The notes under the pieces: model-generated
The model's database searches: none
The model's input: only the letters and a program-made list of their open reading frames with translations
What the model was told of the DNA's origin: nothing
Shown: positions 24,306 to 36,584 of the stretch, one piece after another
Layout: each line of letters opens with the position of its first letter
Numbering within the stretch: position 1 is the first letter of the stretch
Program-made: the position numbers and the translations under genes
Source of the DNA: Strigops habroptila
Lineage: Eukaryota > Chordata > Aves > Psittaciformes > Psittacidae
DNA length: 64,000 nt
Assembly: GCF_004027225.2 (NCBI RefSeq)
Contig: NC_044283.2
Span: 12,790,992-12,854,991 of the forward strand
Reading direction: 5' to 3'

Positions 24306-24386
24306 ATGGGTTGTCTTAAGAGCAAACCTGAGGCCTGCCCTTGGAGGGCTGGCAGGATGAGGCCTTTTTTTTTTGCAGGGTGCTAG
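24306..24386 (+). other. Short ATG frame with Met-Gly-Cys start (26 codons)
   Basis: At the right shoulder of the CpG island an ATG in good context (G at -3, G at +4) opens a 26-residue frame starting MGCLKSK, followed by a stop. Met-Gly-Cys with nearby Ser/Lys is the pattern of N-terminally myristoylated and palmitoylated proteins such as Src-family kinases. No consensus donor lies in the frame, and a T-run with GCAG near 24379 looks like an acceptor instead. It could be an upstream ORF or chance. Confidence 0.15.
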
Positions 24387-24956
24387 CTGGCTGATATTTA
24401 CATAATACCCCTGCGTAAGGGTGACCTCTTCCCTAATTGGAGGCTTCCTTTCCATTTTCTATGGCAACACTACAGAACAGATCACTCCTGGGGGTTGGAT
24501 GAGAGGAGTATCTGCACAGGATAATTTTTCTTTATTGGTTGCCCATTAAGCTTCGTTTGTCCTAGTGAATGGATGAGATTTTGAGAAAAGTTCTTTCCCT
24601 CAGCCCTTAAACCAGCCATCAGGCCTCTAAGTCGCTGCGGATTTATGGGATCTCCATTTAGAGAGGGGATGGAGTGGACACAGGTTTGACAAGCAAGAAT
24701 CGGTTTTGATAGGTATTTACAGATTATCAGTCCTATATTACTAGCCTGACTGATGACTTCCCTGTACACTGTCTAATCAAACCATCCTAGAAATTATGTT
24801 AATTCAAACAGATGGTATTTAATTTTATTATTTATTTTAAAAATTAATAGGATTATTAGAAGGAAATTCTAGCACATTTTGTAAGGGGGAAGAAAATGAG
24901 TTCCTATTTTGTTTCAAGATTCCCTTTGCTCCCTGAGATCCCTGCTCTGTGCTTAG

Positions 24957-25011
24957 GACCCATCAGGTATACACAGCAATGCCTTTTCTTACATGATTGG
25001 TCTCACTGAGG
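24957..25011 (+). CDS. Weak candidate exon, + strand
   Basis: The acceptor (CCCTGCTCTGTGCTTAG) and donor (TGAGG|GTAAGC) bound a 55-base segment with one open frame reading DPSGIHSNAFSYMIGLTE. It lies about 650 bases downstream of the CpG island. It is short, and I do not recognise the peptide, so chance is quite possible. Confidence 0.2.
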
Positions 25012-26244
25012 GTAAGCATGACGTGCATATGTATTTATGCAGGAATGTGACTCTGTAATGCTCATTGGGGTCTGCTGTATTTCATCTCCATGAGATGCCA
25101 GTTTGTTTCAGGTTTTATATGGCTAGGGGTGAATACGCTGTGCATTGGTTTTCCAAAGCCTGCTGAAAACAGATGTTTTCTGATTGTAAGACACAGTAAT
25201 TCATGGTGCATTTAGGCAGGAAGGGTTTTATGAAGACTTAAATTCCACTTAATTATCTTTTGAGATGGTGCTTTTATTCTGCATTGAAAATTTGCATGCC
25301 TTACTATTAATAATGCTAAAATTAGTTCTTCTAATACAGGAGCTGTGATAGTAGGGCTTAGAACATTTGTTTTTACTCTCTGCTCTGTATACGTTTCTTG
25401 GTCTGTTGGGATAACTTTGTTTCTTGTACCTGAGGTGGTTTGGGGTTTTTGTTTTTGGATGGATGCAGGTAGTGAGGATGTTAATACAATGTGAATAGAT
25501 ACATTGGCATTTTAAACAGAAGGGCCAAGAATCTTGGACCTTCCAGAAGAGGTGGTTCTCCTCATGGCTAGAGAGACCACTGTTTGGAGAAATGCTCTAC
25601 AAGTTTAAGCAGACCACCGCCTAGGACTCCTTCACTAGGGCACTGAGTCTTAAGTCTGCTATGGGCTGAGGTAATAGTACTGTAAGAGTCCATTGGTATA
25701 GTGATTTACACAAAGTGTTTAAGTACTCCATCAAGCAGATAAAGGCTTTTTTGTTTTTGTTTTTGGAAATGCTCTGGGCAATGCTCGCTCTCCACTTAAA
25801 TATATGTTCCTTTAGTGTCTTAGATTGTTGTTATGGGAACACCAGAGTTGGAAATATCCTCAAAAGAGGCCATGGGTTGAACCTGAGAGAAAAATGAGGC
25901 TTGAATTGGAGGAAATGTACTCTGTTAAAATATTCACCTTAGCACACAGTGATAGAATACAGGTTCCTTGTGATTTTTCTCTTAGAGGTCAATCTCATTC
26001 AAACCCACTTTTTGTTTTCCATACTTAGTATATTTGTGTCCCCAGCACCATCTTTGTTGCAGTTTATCCCAGCTCTGCTGTCAGTTTCTGCTTTTAAATA
26101 TTATTTGTCAACATATAAATGTTTATAGTTATTTTCATGTATAGATTTTTTTGGTTTTTTTCTGGTGAAAATCAAATTATGACAGAAAGAAGGAGATGTA
26201 GGAGTAGCAAGTGTATTGAGGAAATAAATGGGCCCAGGCCAGAT

Positions 26245-26290
26245 TTCTGGGCAGCGTAAGGCCAGCTTTCTGGACAGTGTAAGGCCAGCT
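26245..26290 (+). repeat. 23-bp tandem duplication (2 copies)
   Basis: Copies at 26245-26267 and 26268-26290 (ttctggRcagYgtaaggcca...) are directly adjacent and match at 21 of 23 positions. Confidence 0.85.
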
Positions 26291-27469
26291 GGAGCTGGCA
26301 TAAATAGGTGCCAGGGAACAGAAAATAATGAGGAATATGAGATTGGATTGCCTCTTAGTATAGAAGCAAGGTTGGTTGCATGCTGTCTCCTGTTAAGAGG
26401 ATGTATGGACATGTACCACTGACTACTGCATCTCGATTTATCTATTTATTTATTAATTTTGCTCTAAGGTTGCTCTGTCATCAACAAAACGATTAAATCC
26501 TTCCTCATGTTCTTGTCTGTAATCCTGACTTTTTTTTCTTCTCAACTTTCATTAACTCTATTCTGCTCCATTTTGAAGGGGCAATATGCAGCCTTAATTG
26601 CAGCTTTGTGTACTGAGATGCACAAACACATTCCATCTCTTTTGTTTTTCATTAAAAAGTTCCATTCTTAGAACAGTTGCTGATTTATGGTACTTATTTC
26701 AATGTTACTCTGCATTATTCAGAAAAATCAGTTTCTTAGTCATTGTTCCATAGTTTATTCACATTACAATAAGATATCACAAGTTCATGATCTAAGAAAG
26801 TGCTTTTTTACCCTCTTGGGAAGGCTTTCCTTTTATGGAAATTTTGTAACTTACTTATATTGAACATTTCCTGAGATCTTTTTAAATATAAAACTTTATC
26901 AGCCCTAACTTCAATAATATGAAAAGTATCTGTAGCAGTTCAATAAAAATGGCACAGATTCATTCTCAGTGGGGCAAAATGGAACCATAGTAGTGGTTTA
27001 AACTAATTTTTAACTCATTCTTTTTCAGTGAATCTTCCATCCCTTGCACATTATTATGAATCATAGAACTTTTTTTTTAGCATATGGTATGCTTTCATAG
27101 GCCTTTCTTTGAAATCACTAGAACTTTAAGTTGGTTACTTCCTTACTTGCAACCTTCCATCATCTAATAAGAATGGCAGCTTAAGAGAAACTTCTGCTAT
27201 GTGCTGTGATAAGTGAGGTCTTCCCCTCTTCCTTCTTCAACATAACGCCAGGCTCATAGACCTGATATTTCGTTCCACAGCTGCCTTTGAATTTGGCATA
27301 TTCTTTCTTTGCCATATAGTTTCTCAAACACATGCATAAATGTAAATAAACAGGAATTTGGGAAGCTCCCACCTGCAGCTATTAGGAGTGAATCAGGTGC
27401 TTGATGTAATGACAAATACAGTGTGAAAGGTTGTTTTTCCTGTTATTCCAATTTTGTTGGGTTTTTTAG

Positions 27470-27543
27470 GCACAAAAACTTGTAGTCCCTGTGCATCTTG
27501 TTAACAGTTCACAATGGGAAATTATATGTCAATAAACAGTGAG
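27470..27543 (+). CDS. Candidate exon carrying a start codon, + strand
   Basis: A T-rich acceptor (GGGTTTTTTAG at 27469) and a donor (CAGTGAG|GTATGG) bound a 74-base segment. Inside it is an ATG at 27514 in strong context (A at -3, G at +4). It opens MGNYMSINSE and runs straight into the donor in phase 0. Met-Gly-Asn with Ser at position 6 matches an N-myristoylation signal. This would be the first coding exon of a + strand gene whose untranslated first exon lies in the CpG island about 3.8 kb upstream. The gene is not identified, and the frame is only ten codons, so statistical support is low. Confidence 0.25.
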
Positions 27544-28693
27544 GTATGGAGTGGTAATTTGTAATTTATCTTTCTATCCTCCAGTTTTTAGAGGTGTGCC
27601 TAATACATATTATATAAGACCATATATGCATGCACACACATAGTTGTTTTAGTGCTCTCCTATTAACATAGTTAACCTAATAACCTGATTAACTGAAACC
27701 AGTTTCTAAAAGTGAAAATGTGGAAGTTAAGCAAAAATCACTTACATGCTAAGATGCTGAGAAATAGTAGACTTTTAAAGTATTGATTTTGTCCTCTTCA
27801 AAAAGCCCAGTCCACACTGGTTTGCTTTGCTTTGGTTTTGCTTTGTTTTTAGTGGGAGGTGGTTGAAGAGCATCTTTGTTTTGTTGATGACAAGAGAACT
27901 TTAATGTAAATATTACATTTTGTTTACTGCAGGTGTTTTTAAAAACTATATATTTAGTCTGTGGTATTCTGTAATCAATGTAAAATTAAGAGGGGAGCTA
28001 TTTATATTATCAACTCTTTGTGTATTTCCTCCTGTGTTGCTTACTTGTGCTCTACCAAATGCTGGATGTAGCCACAACCATAGGAGGATAAGATGTCTTT
28101 CATAACTTTTTGAGGTTTTCTGCTGTTTTCTTCTTGTTTTCAGCCCACCTTATCAGTATTTTGCCTGTTCTTTAGCACTCTACCTGTAAGAAAAGTGGGA
28201 ACTGTTTGAGAAAGTGTATTTTTCATCTTTCTCAGTGCCATTTTAATTTTCATCCTCTTGGATAACTGACAGTTGTCCTCTGTTCCAGCTGTCTTTGGCA
28301 AGACATTGGTATTGAACATTTTTAGTTGCTCTTATGATAGCCGTTACCTTTCCATTCAGTGCGGAAGTGTTACTAATGTCACCCGGCTGTGTTTTGCAGT
28401 TTCACTTTTGTTTTAGCGCTGCTGTTAAGCACATGCTGCAGATGAAATGCATGGCATCCTGGGTGTAACCTCAGTAGATGATGTCCCTTTAGCTATGGTC
28501 AGCACGGTTGTCAGCCTTCATTATGGGCACTATCTGCATATCTGATTGCTTTGACTTCATTATGCAGGTGAGGAGGTGATTTCCCCTTCCCCCCCTACCC
28601 TGTGAGTATAATGCACTCAAGTTTAATCCTAACATTATCTATGTATTTTAAGATGAGGTGAGCCAAGTGGCATATTGGTACAATTGAAACTGA

Positions 28694-28715
28694 AGTATTA
28701 TTATTGTTGTTATTT
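28694..28715 (+). repeat. Short (TTA/TTG)n tract
   Basis: attattattgttgttattt, a small imperfect trinucleotide repeat. Confidence 0.6.
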
Positions 28716-31700
28716 GTATTGTGAGAATAAGAGTGAGCCACTGCAGAGCAATCTTTCTTGGGTTCTTCCAAAATTATCTTATTTCTCTTCTTAATGATCA
28801 AAACAAGGAACACCTTATCTATCTAAAGTAGACCTATTTTAATAAGACTTTCCAAAATGTCAGTGATCACAAGGCTAAGATTTCATCTTCTTTTTCTGTT
28901 TTCTCTCTAGAGCAGTATCCAGCATATGGTAACTGTTTATTTACTGTACCATGATGCTTCTATTTATGCTAAGAAAGTGTCCAATATTTTGCATTTCTTC
29001 TCACTAGCTTGCATTTGAACTGCCATCCAAAGGTACAAGCTTTTTTCACTTGTGAACGCCTAATTCTCTGAATAAGCATGTTCTCCATGTTTATAAATAC
29101 TTGTGTCAATGTGATGCATATGTATTCTGAGTCTAATCGGGACACATTTCTGGGGTGGAGGTTTTACTTTGTGAGACAGTGATTCCCATTCTGTTTGAGT
29201 CTCTAACCTCCAGTATATTTGTGACTTTGGAGTAACTCCTTCATGTAGTTCTTTCTTCACTATGTGGATGTAAATACACTGTGGTCCCTATCAGAATGGA
29301 GAGAGTGACTTATAATGTGTTGCTTCTCTAAATTGCTTAGAAATGAGAGATGAAACCCCAAGAACACAGCTTTTTCCCTATCAAGGTGTAAACCACCACT
29401 TTCACAATGTTTGTACCTTATGTTGAACTACCTTGAGTCACATTTTGGCATTTCCTGTAGAACAGATCATGCCTTGATCATTCATTGCTAAATTTGTTAG
29501 GTATAGACTATGTTATAATTATACTCTTCCTAATTTAGTGTAGCAGAGCTTTACTTTATGGAGAAGAATTCAGTCATATTTCCTCTCATATCCTTTCCTG
29601 AACTCCCTATTTCTTAAACCAAAAAGAATGATCTGCAAGTGCATTTTATCCCAGCTTTGTATATCAATGTTCTTTGATACTTGCTCATTTTAAGAAGGAT
29701 CGGAGTGAGAACCTAGCTACACTATGGCAAAAGAAAATAATTCAGCCGACCAATAAGGATGATGGACTTAATTCTCACAAAGACAGACTTCAGCTTTTCT
29801 GTGCAGTATAGTCCTTCTAGAAGATAATCGTCCTATTAGCTTTTTCATGTGGCTTTGGCCGCTACCATGTAGGATGGGGAGGGAGGGTGGGATGCTGTGC
29901 CCCGACAGTGTCTGTTCTGGTAATTCTGAGTCTTTTAGTAAAATGGCAAACACTTACTAAAAACTTTAATTACATATGCTGTAGCCTGGCTTCCTATTGA
30001 AATGAGGCTTAAATGCTTCTGCTGTCTCTTAGTCACGTATGACTGTTTTGTGTATTTGTTGGCCAATTTCAAAGTGCATTTGTGAAAAAAGAGTTGCAGT
30101 CTCAAAGATATGTCTCCTGCTCCAGAACTCAAGATGTTTATACTTGACTGGGAAGGTTAGATGAGCCTTTTTGCATTTTTAATCCAGTTTCACTGTTGAA
30201 TGGCACTAACTTGTATTCTTTGCAATGAGTTACCTCAAAAAGTGAACATTTTGGGGCTATTTCTTTTATTCCTGACACTTCATTATATTCCATTATTAAA
30301 GTTTTCTGGTTTGCCTTTTTGGTTTTTTCTTCTGTTTGTTTTTTAAGGGATTACCCTCATATGTTACAATTTCACAGGATTTTTTAGCTTCTACATTCTA
30401 CCAGCCAGGAATTTAGGGCTATTACTGCCTCTTGTAGTAAAACCAAAAGCTTTCCTGCATTCAGCTAATTGTACCAACACTGCCTTTGCGTTAATAACAA
30501 ATATTCTGTGTATATATTGTTTTTTGCAGATATTTTTTTCTTTCTGTTTTCCATTGTGTAAGAAATCCTGAAATATTTTGAGTTTTCTTCCACTTTTTCC
30601 CATCTTTTCACCTTAGCCTTTTCTAGGTGTTTTCTAGTCTAGAAGATAGATGACTGTTTCTGCACCACTGTGGGGACCATGGTCAGATATATCTGAGGTA
30701 GATTTAGTCTATCTAGTTAGTTAGTTATTAGGAATCCAGCTATTGGGTGAAAAAGCGGTGGTTTCTAAGAGAAAAACAGTAAATACAGAGAACTTTTGTG
30801 TGCAATTCATAAATGTGCACCCAGAAAGCACTTCAAGGATTAGCATAGAGATAAGAATGTTTGTGGAGACAGCATATCTAACCAACTGAATGAAATAGAA
30901 GATTCCTGCATACTAGCACATAATTTCATAATAATGCCAGATTATGCTTTATGAGGGAATGTATTGGAGATGTGTCTGATTTAAACAGTGTTTAAGCTCT
31001 CATCATAGTACTTAGTATGCTTAATGTATATATTGTCCAGGAACTGAAAGAGGTTAATCCTTCAAAGAGCACAAAAGCAACACAGGTTTCTAATTGTTTA
31101 CTGTTTCCTCACATAAAGCAGAAGAGTATCTAGAACTTTTAGAGGGAGGTGGCCCCATATCACTGCAGGTAATAAATACTGTGCATTTCTTACAGTTCTA
31201 GATCTGTAAATCTAAAATCCTATCAGATGTCAGTAAAGCAGAGCCTTAAATATCATTATTGTCAGGAACAATAATTCTCATCTGAAGAAAAAGCAAAATG
31301 CACTGCAGGTTTGCTCTTCCATATCTAGTATATCTAGATCTTGTGCTTCTGTTGCAAAAATCCATTACTGGTTCAGCTGCCAGGATCAGCTGTAACTGGC
31401 ATGTGGAGCAAGGGAGCTGGAAAAAATCCATGGTCCTGCACTGGAATGCAGTAATTGCCAGCTCCTTTCTGGGATCTGGGACCATATGCATGAATCTATC
31501 ACAGCATGAAGCTTAGATCTGCAGAATAACTAGCCTGCTCTAGTTATTTCAGATACCCTGTAACAACCTCTCTGTTTCCCAAGGAAATTATTTTTATATA
31601 TTGCTATATAACTATGTTGGGAGAGGGAAAAATTAAAATGGATGATATATTCTGAACTGTAGGAGAATAACTATTTCCATGGTCAGTTTTCTTGCAAAAA

Positions 31701-33173
31701 ACAAGTCTGAAGAAGCTGTATGGAAAGTAGGTAAGTCAATAATCATGAGGAAGATGCTGAAGGAGATGAGCGAGTTAAAAGAATATGCTATAGCGAAAAT
31801 AAGAAAGAGTAGGCGTCTATGTAGGCAGCTTTGTTGATGGCAAAATGCTACGTGTTCTTATTTTGCTGTGTGCTTTTTCATGATGGAGGAATGGATGTTC
31901 TGCACATTTTAAGCAATGTCATTCTGTTTTCTGCTGTTACATTTTTTTTTCCGTATGTGGAAGGAATCATAAAGGCTTCGTTATATTCTTTAGTAATGAA
32001 ACTGTACAACAGGAAACTCTTGTTTTGAGAGTTCTTGAATAACACAAACCATTTTTTCCTTTTTCTGTTTTATATTGCTGGAGATACAATTCACCCTACA
32101 GGTGATAGAAATGTTGTCATGGGTTCTTTCTTGCAAGGGTTGTAGGTTTTTAAATAATAAAATAAGAACCCTCTTGGAACTGACTGGTTTGGTTCTGACC
32201 TCAGCTCCAGTCTGTATAACCTGAATCCATCATCCATACATCCATCACCTTTGTCACATGTGTTCTAGATTTACATTGGATGTAAATAAAAAATAGTCTA
32301 GGCAGAGAGGTTGACTGTGGTAGTTGCACTCATTGTGACTGCGACCAACAGCCTTACCTCTGTGTATAGGAGGAAGTGCTACAGTTTTAGACGTTTGAAT
32401 ACATATATATCCTTCTTTTATCTGGAATAAATTCTAATAATCAGATTTCCCTCCTTCCCCCCAACTTTTAGCATGGCCCATGGTACAAGTACTTCTGACT
32501 GATGAAAACCGTCTTGAAAAGTGGGACTGTATGTGCTTGTATGTGTTCTTAAGATTTTAGTAGAGAAATGTGACTTTGGGGCCACAGTCCAAAACTTACA
32601 GTGGTTGAAGAGGTGCACAGACTGTCTGTCCTTTTGGTATAAAATTAATGCACTACATTAGTGAATTAGAACTTTTTAGAATAAATTCTATCAAATTGTA
32701 TTGTAATTCTGAGACTCCTTAAACTTGACTGTGAACATCCATTTCACAAAGCTTCATGTTATCCATGCCTGTGTTGCTGGGACTTTGTTGTGCTTAATTT
32801 TGCAGTCAGTTCAAGGCAAGTTCAAGAGCTAAGCCCTTCTCATTTGAACTGCCCTAGAAGTAGCATTCTTAATCTGCCAATGTGTTTGACTTCCAACTGC
32901 GTGTGCTCTCTGTTTGAGTCTGTTCTATTCAGTGGCAGACCTCAGGTGTGGATGAAGTTTTTTAGAAGGGGGACTGTATGTGTAGAAGGTACTGGGGATG
33001 CACAAGCAATTTGGTGTTTGTTTATAAACCTCAGAGGTGTTGATAGGTCGTGGGGGAAACTTCCATGTGCTGTACTGGCAGAATACAGTTACTGGCTTTG
33101 TGATATTGTCAGTATTGATAATTGCTGTAGAATCTGACAGACTGACACTTTGGGTGCAGGATTTACTCTCCGC

Positions 33174-33902
33174 ATCATAGTCATAGAATCATAGAATCAT
33201 AGAATCACAGAATCGTAAGGGTTGGAAAGGACCTTAAGATCATCTAGTTCCAACCCCCCTGCCATGGGCAGGGACACCTTGCCCTAAACCATGTGGCTCA
33301 AGGCTCTGTCCAACCTGGCCTTGAACACCGCCAGGGATGGAGCATCCACAACCTCCCTGGGCAACCCATTCCAGTGCTTCACCACCCTCACTGTAAAGAA
33401 CTTCTTCCTTATATCTAATCTAAACTTCCTCTGTTTAAGTTTGAACCCATTACCCCTTGTCCTACCACTACAGTCCCTAAGGAAGAGTCCCTCCCCAGCA
33501 TCCTTGTAGACCCCCTTCAGATACTGGAAGGCTGCTATGAGGTCACCACGCAGCCTTCTCTTCTCCAGGCTGAACAGCCCCAACTTTCTCAGCCTGTCTT
33601 CATATGGGAGGTGCTCCAGCCCCCTTATCATCCTCGTGGCCCTCCTCTGGACTCGCTCCAACAGCTCCATGTCCTTTTTATGTTGAGGACACCAGAACTG
33701 TACGCAGTACTCCAAGTGGGGTCTCACAAGAGCAGAGTAGAGGGGCAGGATCACCTCCTTCGACCTGCTGGCCACGCTTCTTTTGATGCAGCCCAGGATA
33801 CGGTTGGCTTTCTGGGCTGCAAGCGCACACTGCCGGCTCATGTTAAGCTTCTCGTCAACCAACACCCCCAAGTCCCTAGTAGATTTTTGGATGCCAAGAA
33901 GT
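33174..33902 (-). mobile_element. CR1 LINE, 3' part, antisense to + strand, well preserved
   Basis: Best-preserved CR1 in the window. Read on the minus strand it starts near the RT C-terminal region of ORF2 and runs through the 3' UTR to an 'attctatg' tail, seen on + as repeated 'catagaat' at 33174-33210. About 205 ORF2 codons (33284 to about 33895) are open without a frameshift. Landmarks in order are [55 protein letters not shown]-type '[18 protein letters not shown]', [19 protein letters not shown] and [14 protein letters not shown], ending LSHMV-stop. The 5' break is near 33902, within 'gatttttggatgcc'. The intact frame suggests a recent insertion. The element lacks the catalytic RT core and endonuclease and is dead. 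Confidence 0.95.
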
Positions 33903-34061
33903 GGGTAAGCATTTGAAGCAGGAGAATTCTTATAGTGTATATATGCAATGTTTTCCTCATTCTTGCCAGTGAGATGGCTAAGGCAATAACGTAGGTGGTT
34001 ACCATTGCCCTGTGAGTGACTATTAACAATTTCCCCTATATGGAAAACTGTCAAGTAGATC

Positions 34062-34093
34062 CTGATTTTTTTTCTTCTTTTTTTCAGGTAAAT
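34062..34093 (+). promoter_or_regulatory. Candidate recursive (zero-length exon) splice site
   Basis: An uninterrupted tract of about 25 pyrimidines (ttttttttcttctttttttc-like) ends in CAG at 34087 and is followed immediately by GTAAAT. This juxtaposes a strong 3' splice site with a regenerated 5' splice site. It is the signature of recursive splice sites in long vertebrate introns. The + orientation agrees with the T-rich + strand here. Confidence 0.3.
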
Positions 34094-36560
34094 ATTTTTG
34101 GTAACCTTAGCTGAGATGTTATGGCTCATTGACAGCAATATGGTTCCTTTGGGAATATGGTCCTGCACACCCACTCACAGTTCTCTGACTGCAGATCCCC
34201 TGGTTTGTTCCTGCTCTTCTCTCCTTGCCAGCAAGGACTCTTGTAGTGCCACATCTGTCCCATTTGAATTAGAGCCAATTGTACAAGATCAAATGCTTTC
34301 TAGCTTGACATTCCTTTACAGAGACTTCATCCCATCCATTCTAGCGTTTTTAGCTCTTCAGAGTTTTTTAAAGCATATCCCAGCATCAACTTCTGTGCTG
34401 CATCAAAGCTTATAGATCATATTGAAGCATTATATACTGTGATTCTCTGGTTTGTTAATATCATTCTGTATTGCAGTATCTAGGGTTGTTTTTCTTAGGT
34501 GACCAGGATGTTGGAGAAATGGTGCCAACCTTGTGGCTGAAGACTTAAATGCTCTTTAAATCCATATGAACTAATAAATAGCTGAGTACAAGAGGAATGT
34601 GGGAAACAAGTTAAATACTGGCTTATAGAGTTGTAGAGTGGTGCTGAAGACTGTCAGCCCTTGGTTCTGTCATCTGGGCTTCAAACTGGATTGGATAGTA
34701 CGTATGCAGATGTGAAAATGAAGCTTTAACCTATAACCATAGCAAGCAGTGGTTCAAAACGAGCTCTAGATCTGAGATTTATTTTCTGCATGCTGTTAGT
34801 AGTATTTGCGCTAATAAACAGCTTAGAATTAGAAATATTGGTCTCATTGGGACTGTCAGGTTAAAATAATGTTTGTTTCTAGCAATGTATAGTTACAAGC
34901 AAATCAATTAAATATCAAAGCTGCATTATTTAAGTAGTTTAATTAAATTTTGCGGTTCTTTCTCTGGTTTTGTGAAGTTGGAGCAGACTGGCGAATGCTG
35001 TGGCCTTTGTAATCAAAGACATATAAACTTTTTTTTTATTGCAAGGAAAAAAAGAAGCATTTCTCATAACATTGGGATGCATGGGAGCCTTAACCTGCAA
35101 GATGTGGCCAGACTTGTATATTTACATGATTTTGCCTTGGGTGTGCCTGTAGTGAAGTTGTGCAATACATTTCAGAATTGATGCCAAGAGGACTGTAGCT
35201 GTAAGAGACATCTACTGTCTGCAAGTTGGATTGGAATTTGACTCTGCTTCTGTTCCAGACTATGTGTGTGGGGAATAAGTCTCTGTACAGAGATTTATTT
35301 AATCTTTTAATGTCAGGGGAGTTTGATCTGCTGCTTCTGTGTTTGGTATGCTCACTGTGGAAGTATGTCAAAGAGACAAAACTATCACCCTGTTCTTGAT
35401 AATGCAGAAATCACAGTTCTCAAAACTGGTTCTTGTTTAGTTATCCTTCTGCCTACCCACATGGCAAGAAAAGAATAAATTCTTTTGTCATCCTTCTACA
35501 TGAGATACTGGGCCAGTGGGAAAATGCCATGTTCATAATGTTAATCTGTATGTAAATTGGAGTTCAGCTTTGTATTTTCTAACATGGCTAAAACTCACTG
35601 TGTTTTTGATAAGTAGAAATTGTATTCAGATGTTTCATGTCTCCATACAATAATCTGCATATCATTTTATACTTAGTTGATACTCCTTCTCTTCTTCCTT
35701 CATAGTATGATTTCTCAGTTATTGAAGTTTTCTTCCTTCTTTATTCATCAAGCACCGAGCCTTCTGTGTAACTTGAATTTCAGCTTTTTCTGAAGCTTAT
35801 TTCATTCTACATTTCCTTTTTACATTATTGATTCTTTTCTTCCATTGAGGTTATTTGTCTCTGTAGGATGGAATATGCATTTCAGTCTGCACCAATTCAC
35901 ATCACCTGTATGTGAATTAGTGTAATACACAGTTACTAATATTAATGTCTTCTATCGTGCAATTTTAATCATAAATGTTAATATCAGATTCAAATATACC
36001 CATAAAATACCAAAGAAACACATTTTCAATAAATTTTACTGCTGCAAAACATGGGATTTATCTTTCTGAATTCATCAGCTTTCTACTTGAAGATCATGTT
36101 GTGTTGGATAACTTTAAATTTAGAGAGAATTTACAGTGGGTTTGTTTGATAAAATTTTCTGAATTGCCCTTCCACTAAGAAAGGTAACCATTTTTTCTTT
36201 CTTGTTAGTGGCAAGCTACTTAGTTCCTAATTTCTGATTTTGCTTTCAGTTAGCTTACTATTAACTTCCTTAATACTTTTTTCTTTTTCTTTTTCTGAGT
36301 GAGTGTAACCATCCTTCTAAATTTTAAATGTTACAAATATTTATTCAGCTTTGAAGCTCAGTTTGAAGCTCGGTCCACGTGCTGAGTCATTGTTTAATGT
36401 CAGTTTTTCCACTGTTTGTATTGTTTGCTTCTTGGACATATAGATTAGCTTTCTTTAGCTTGGGAACAATGCTAAAAATCAGTCTTTGAATCTATCAAAG
36501 CAACATTTATCAACAATTATCTTTAGACTTTCCTACTGAATCTGTCACCTCATTGTGCAG

Positions 36561-36584
36561 TATATGATACACACAAAGCCCGAG
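36561..36584 (+). CDS. Candidate 24-base micro-exon, + strand
   Basis: An acceptor (CACCTCATTGTGCAG) and a strong donor (CCCGAG|GTGAGTGG) bound exactly 24 bases, eight codons reading YMIHTKPE with no phase change. Neural micro-exons of this size exist in vertebrates. Here the support is signals only. Confidence 0.18.

Larger units (their letters stand above)
23320..24310. promoter_or_regulatory. CpG island promoter
   Basis: About 1 kb of sequence with abrupt high GC and dense CpG inside an otherwise AT-rich window. It contains several GC boxes (for example ggggcgggg at 23482-23490) and an inverted CCAAT box next to a GC box (attggcggggc from 23937). There are (GCGGCC)-type runs near 24050 and no TATA box, which is typical of a broad vertebrate CpG-island promoter. 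Consensus splice donors occur on + (GCGG|GTGAGT at 23684) and on minus (CAG|GTAAAG at 24234; ATGG|GTGAGC at 24121), so transcription in both directions is plausible. It separates A-rich + strand sequence on the left from T-rich + strand sequence on the right. Long GC-rich open frames within it on both strands are compositional. Confidence 0.88.
24387..33173. other. Long non-coding stretch, T-rich + strand, probable intron
   Basis: No recognised gene or dispersed repeat apart from the listed exon candidates and simple repeats. Intron-like pyrimidine tracts are frequent on the + strand. Other acceptor/donor pairs seen were 28144-28185 (very strong acceptor, 42 bases, hydrophobic reading) and the strong acceptor at 28911, whose frame stops after about 35 codons. 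A perfect TAG|GTAAGT lies at 31730 without an acceptor. Apart from such signals the stretch is featureless to me. Confidence 0.45.

Noticed and set aside
31630..31830. 64-codon basic + strand frame crossing a TAG|GTAAGT donor
   Set aside because: The frame runs through the donor unchanged, there is no acceptor, and codon content looks random.
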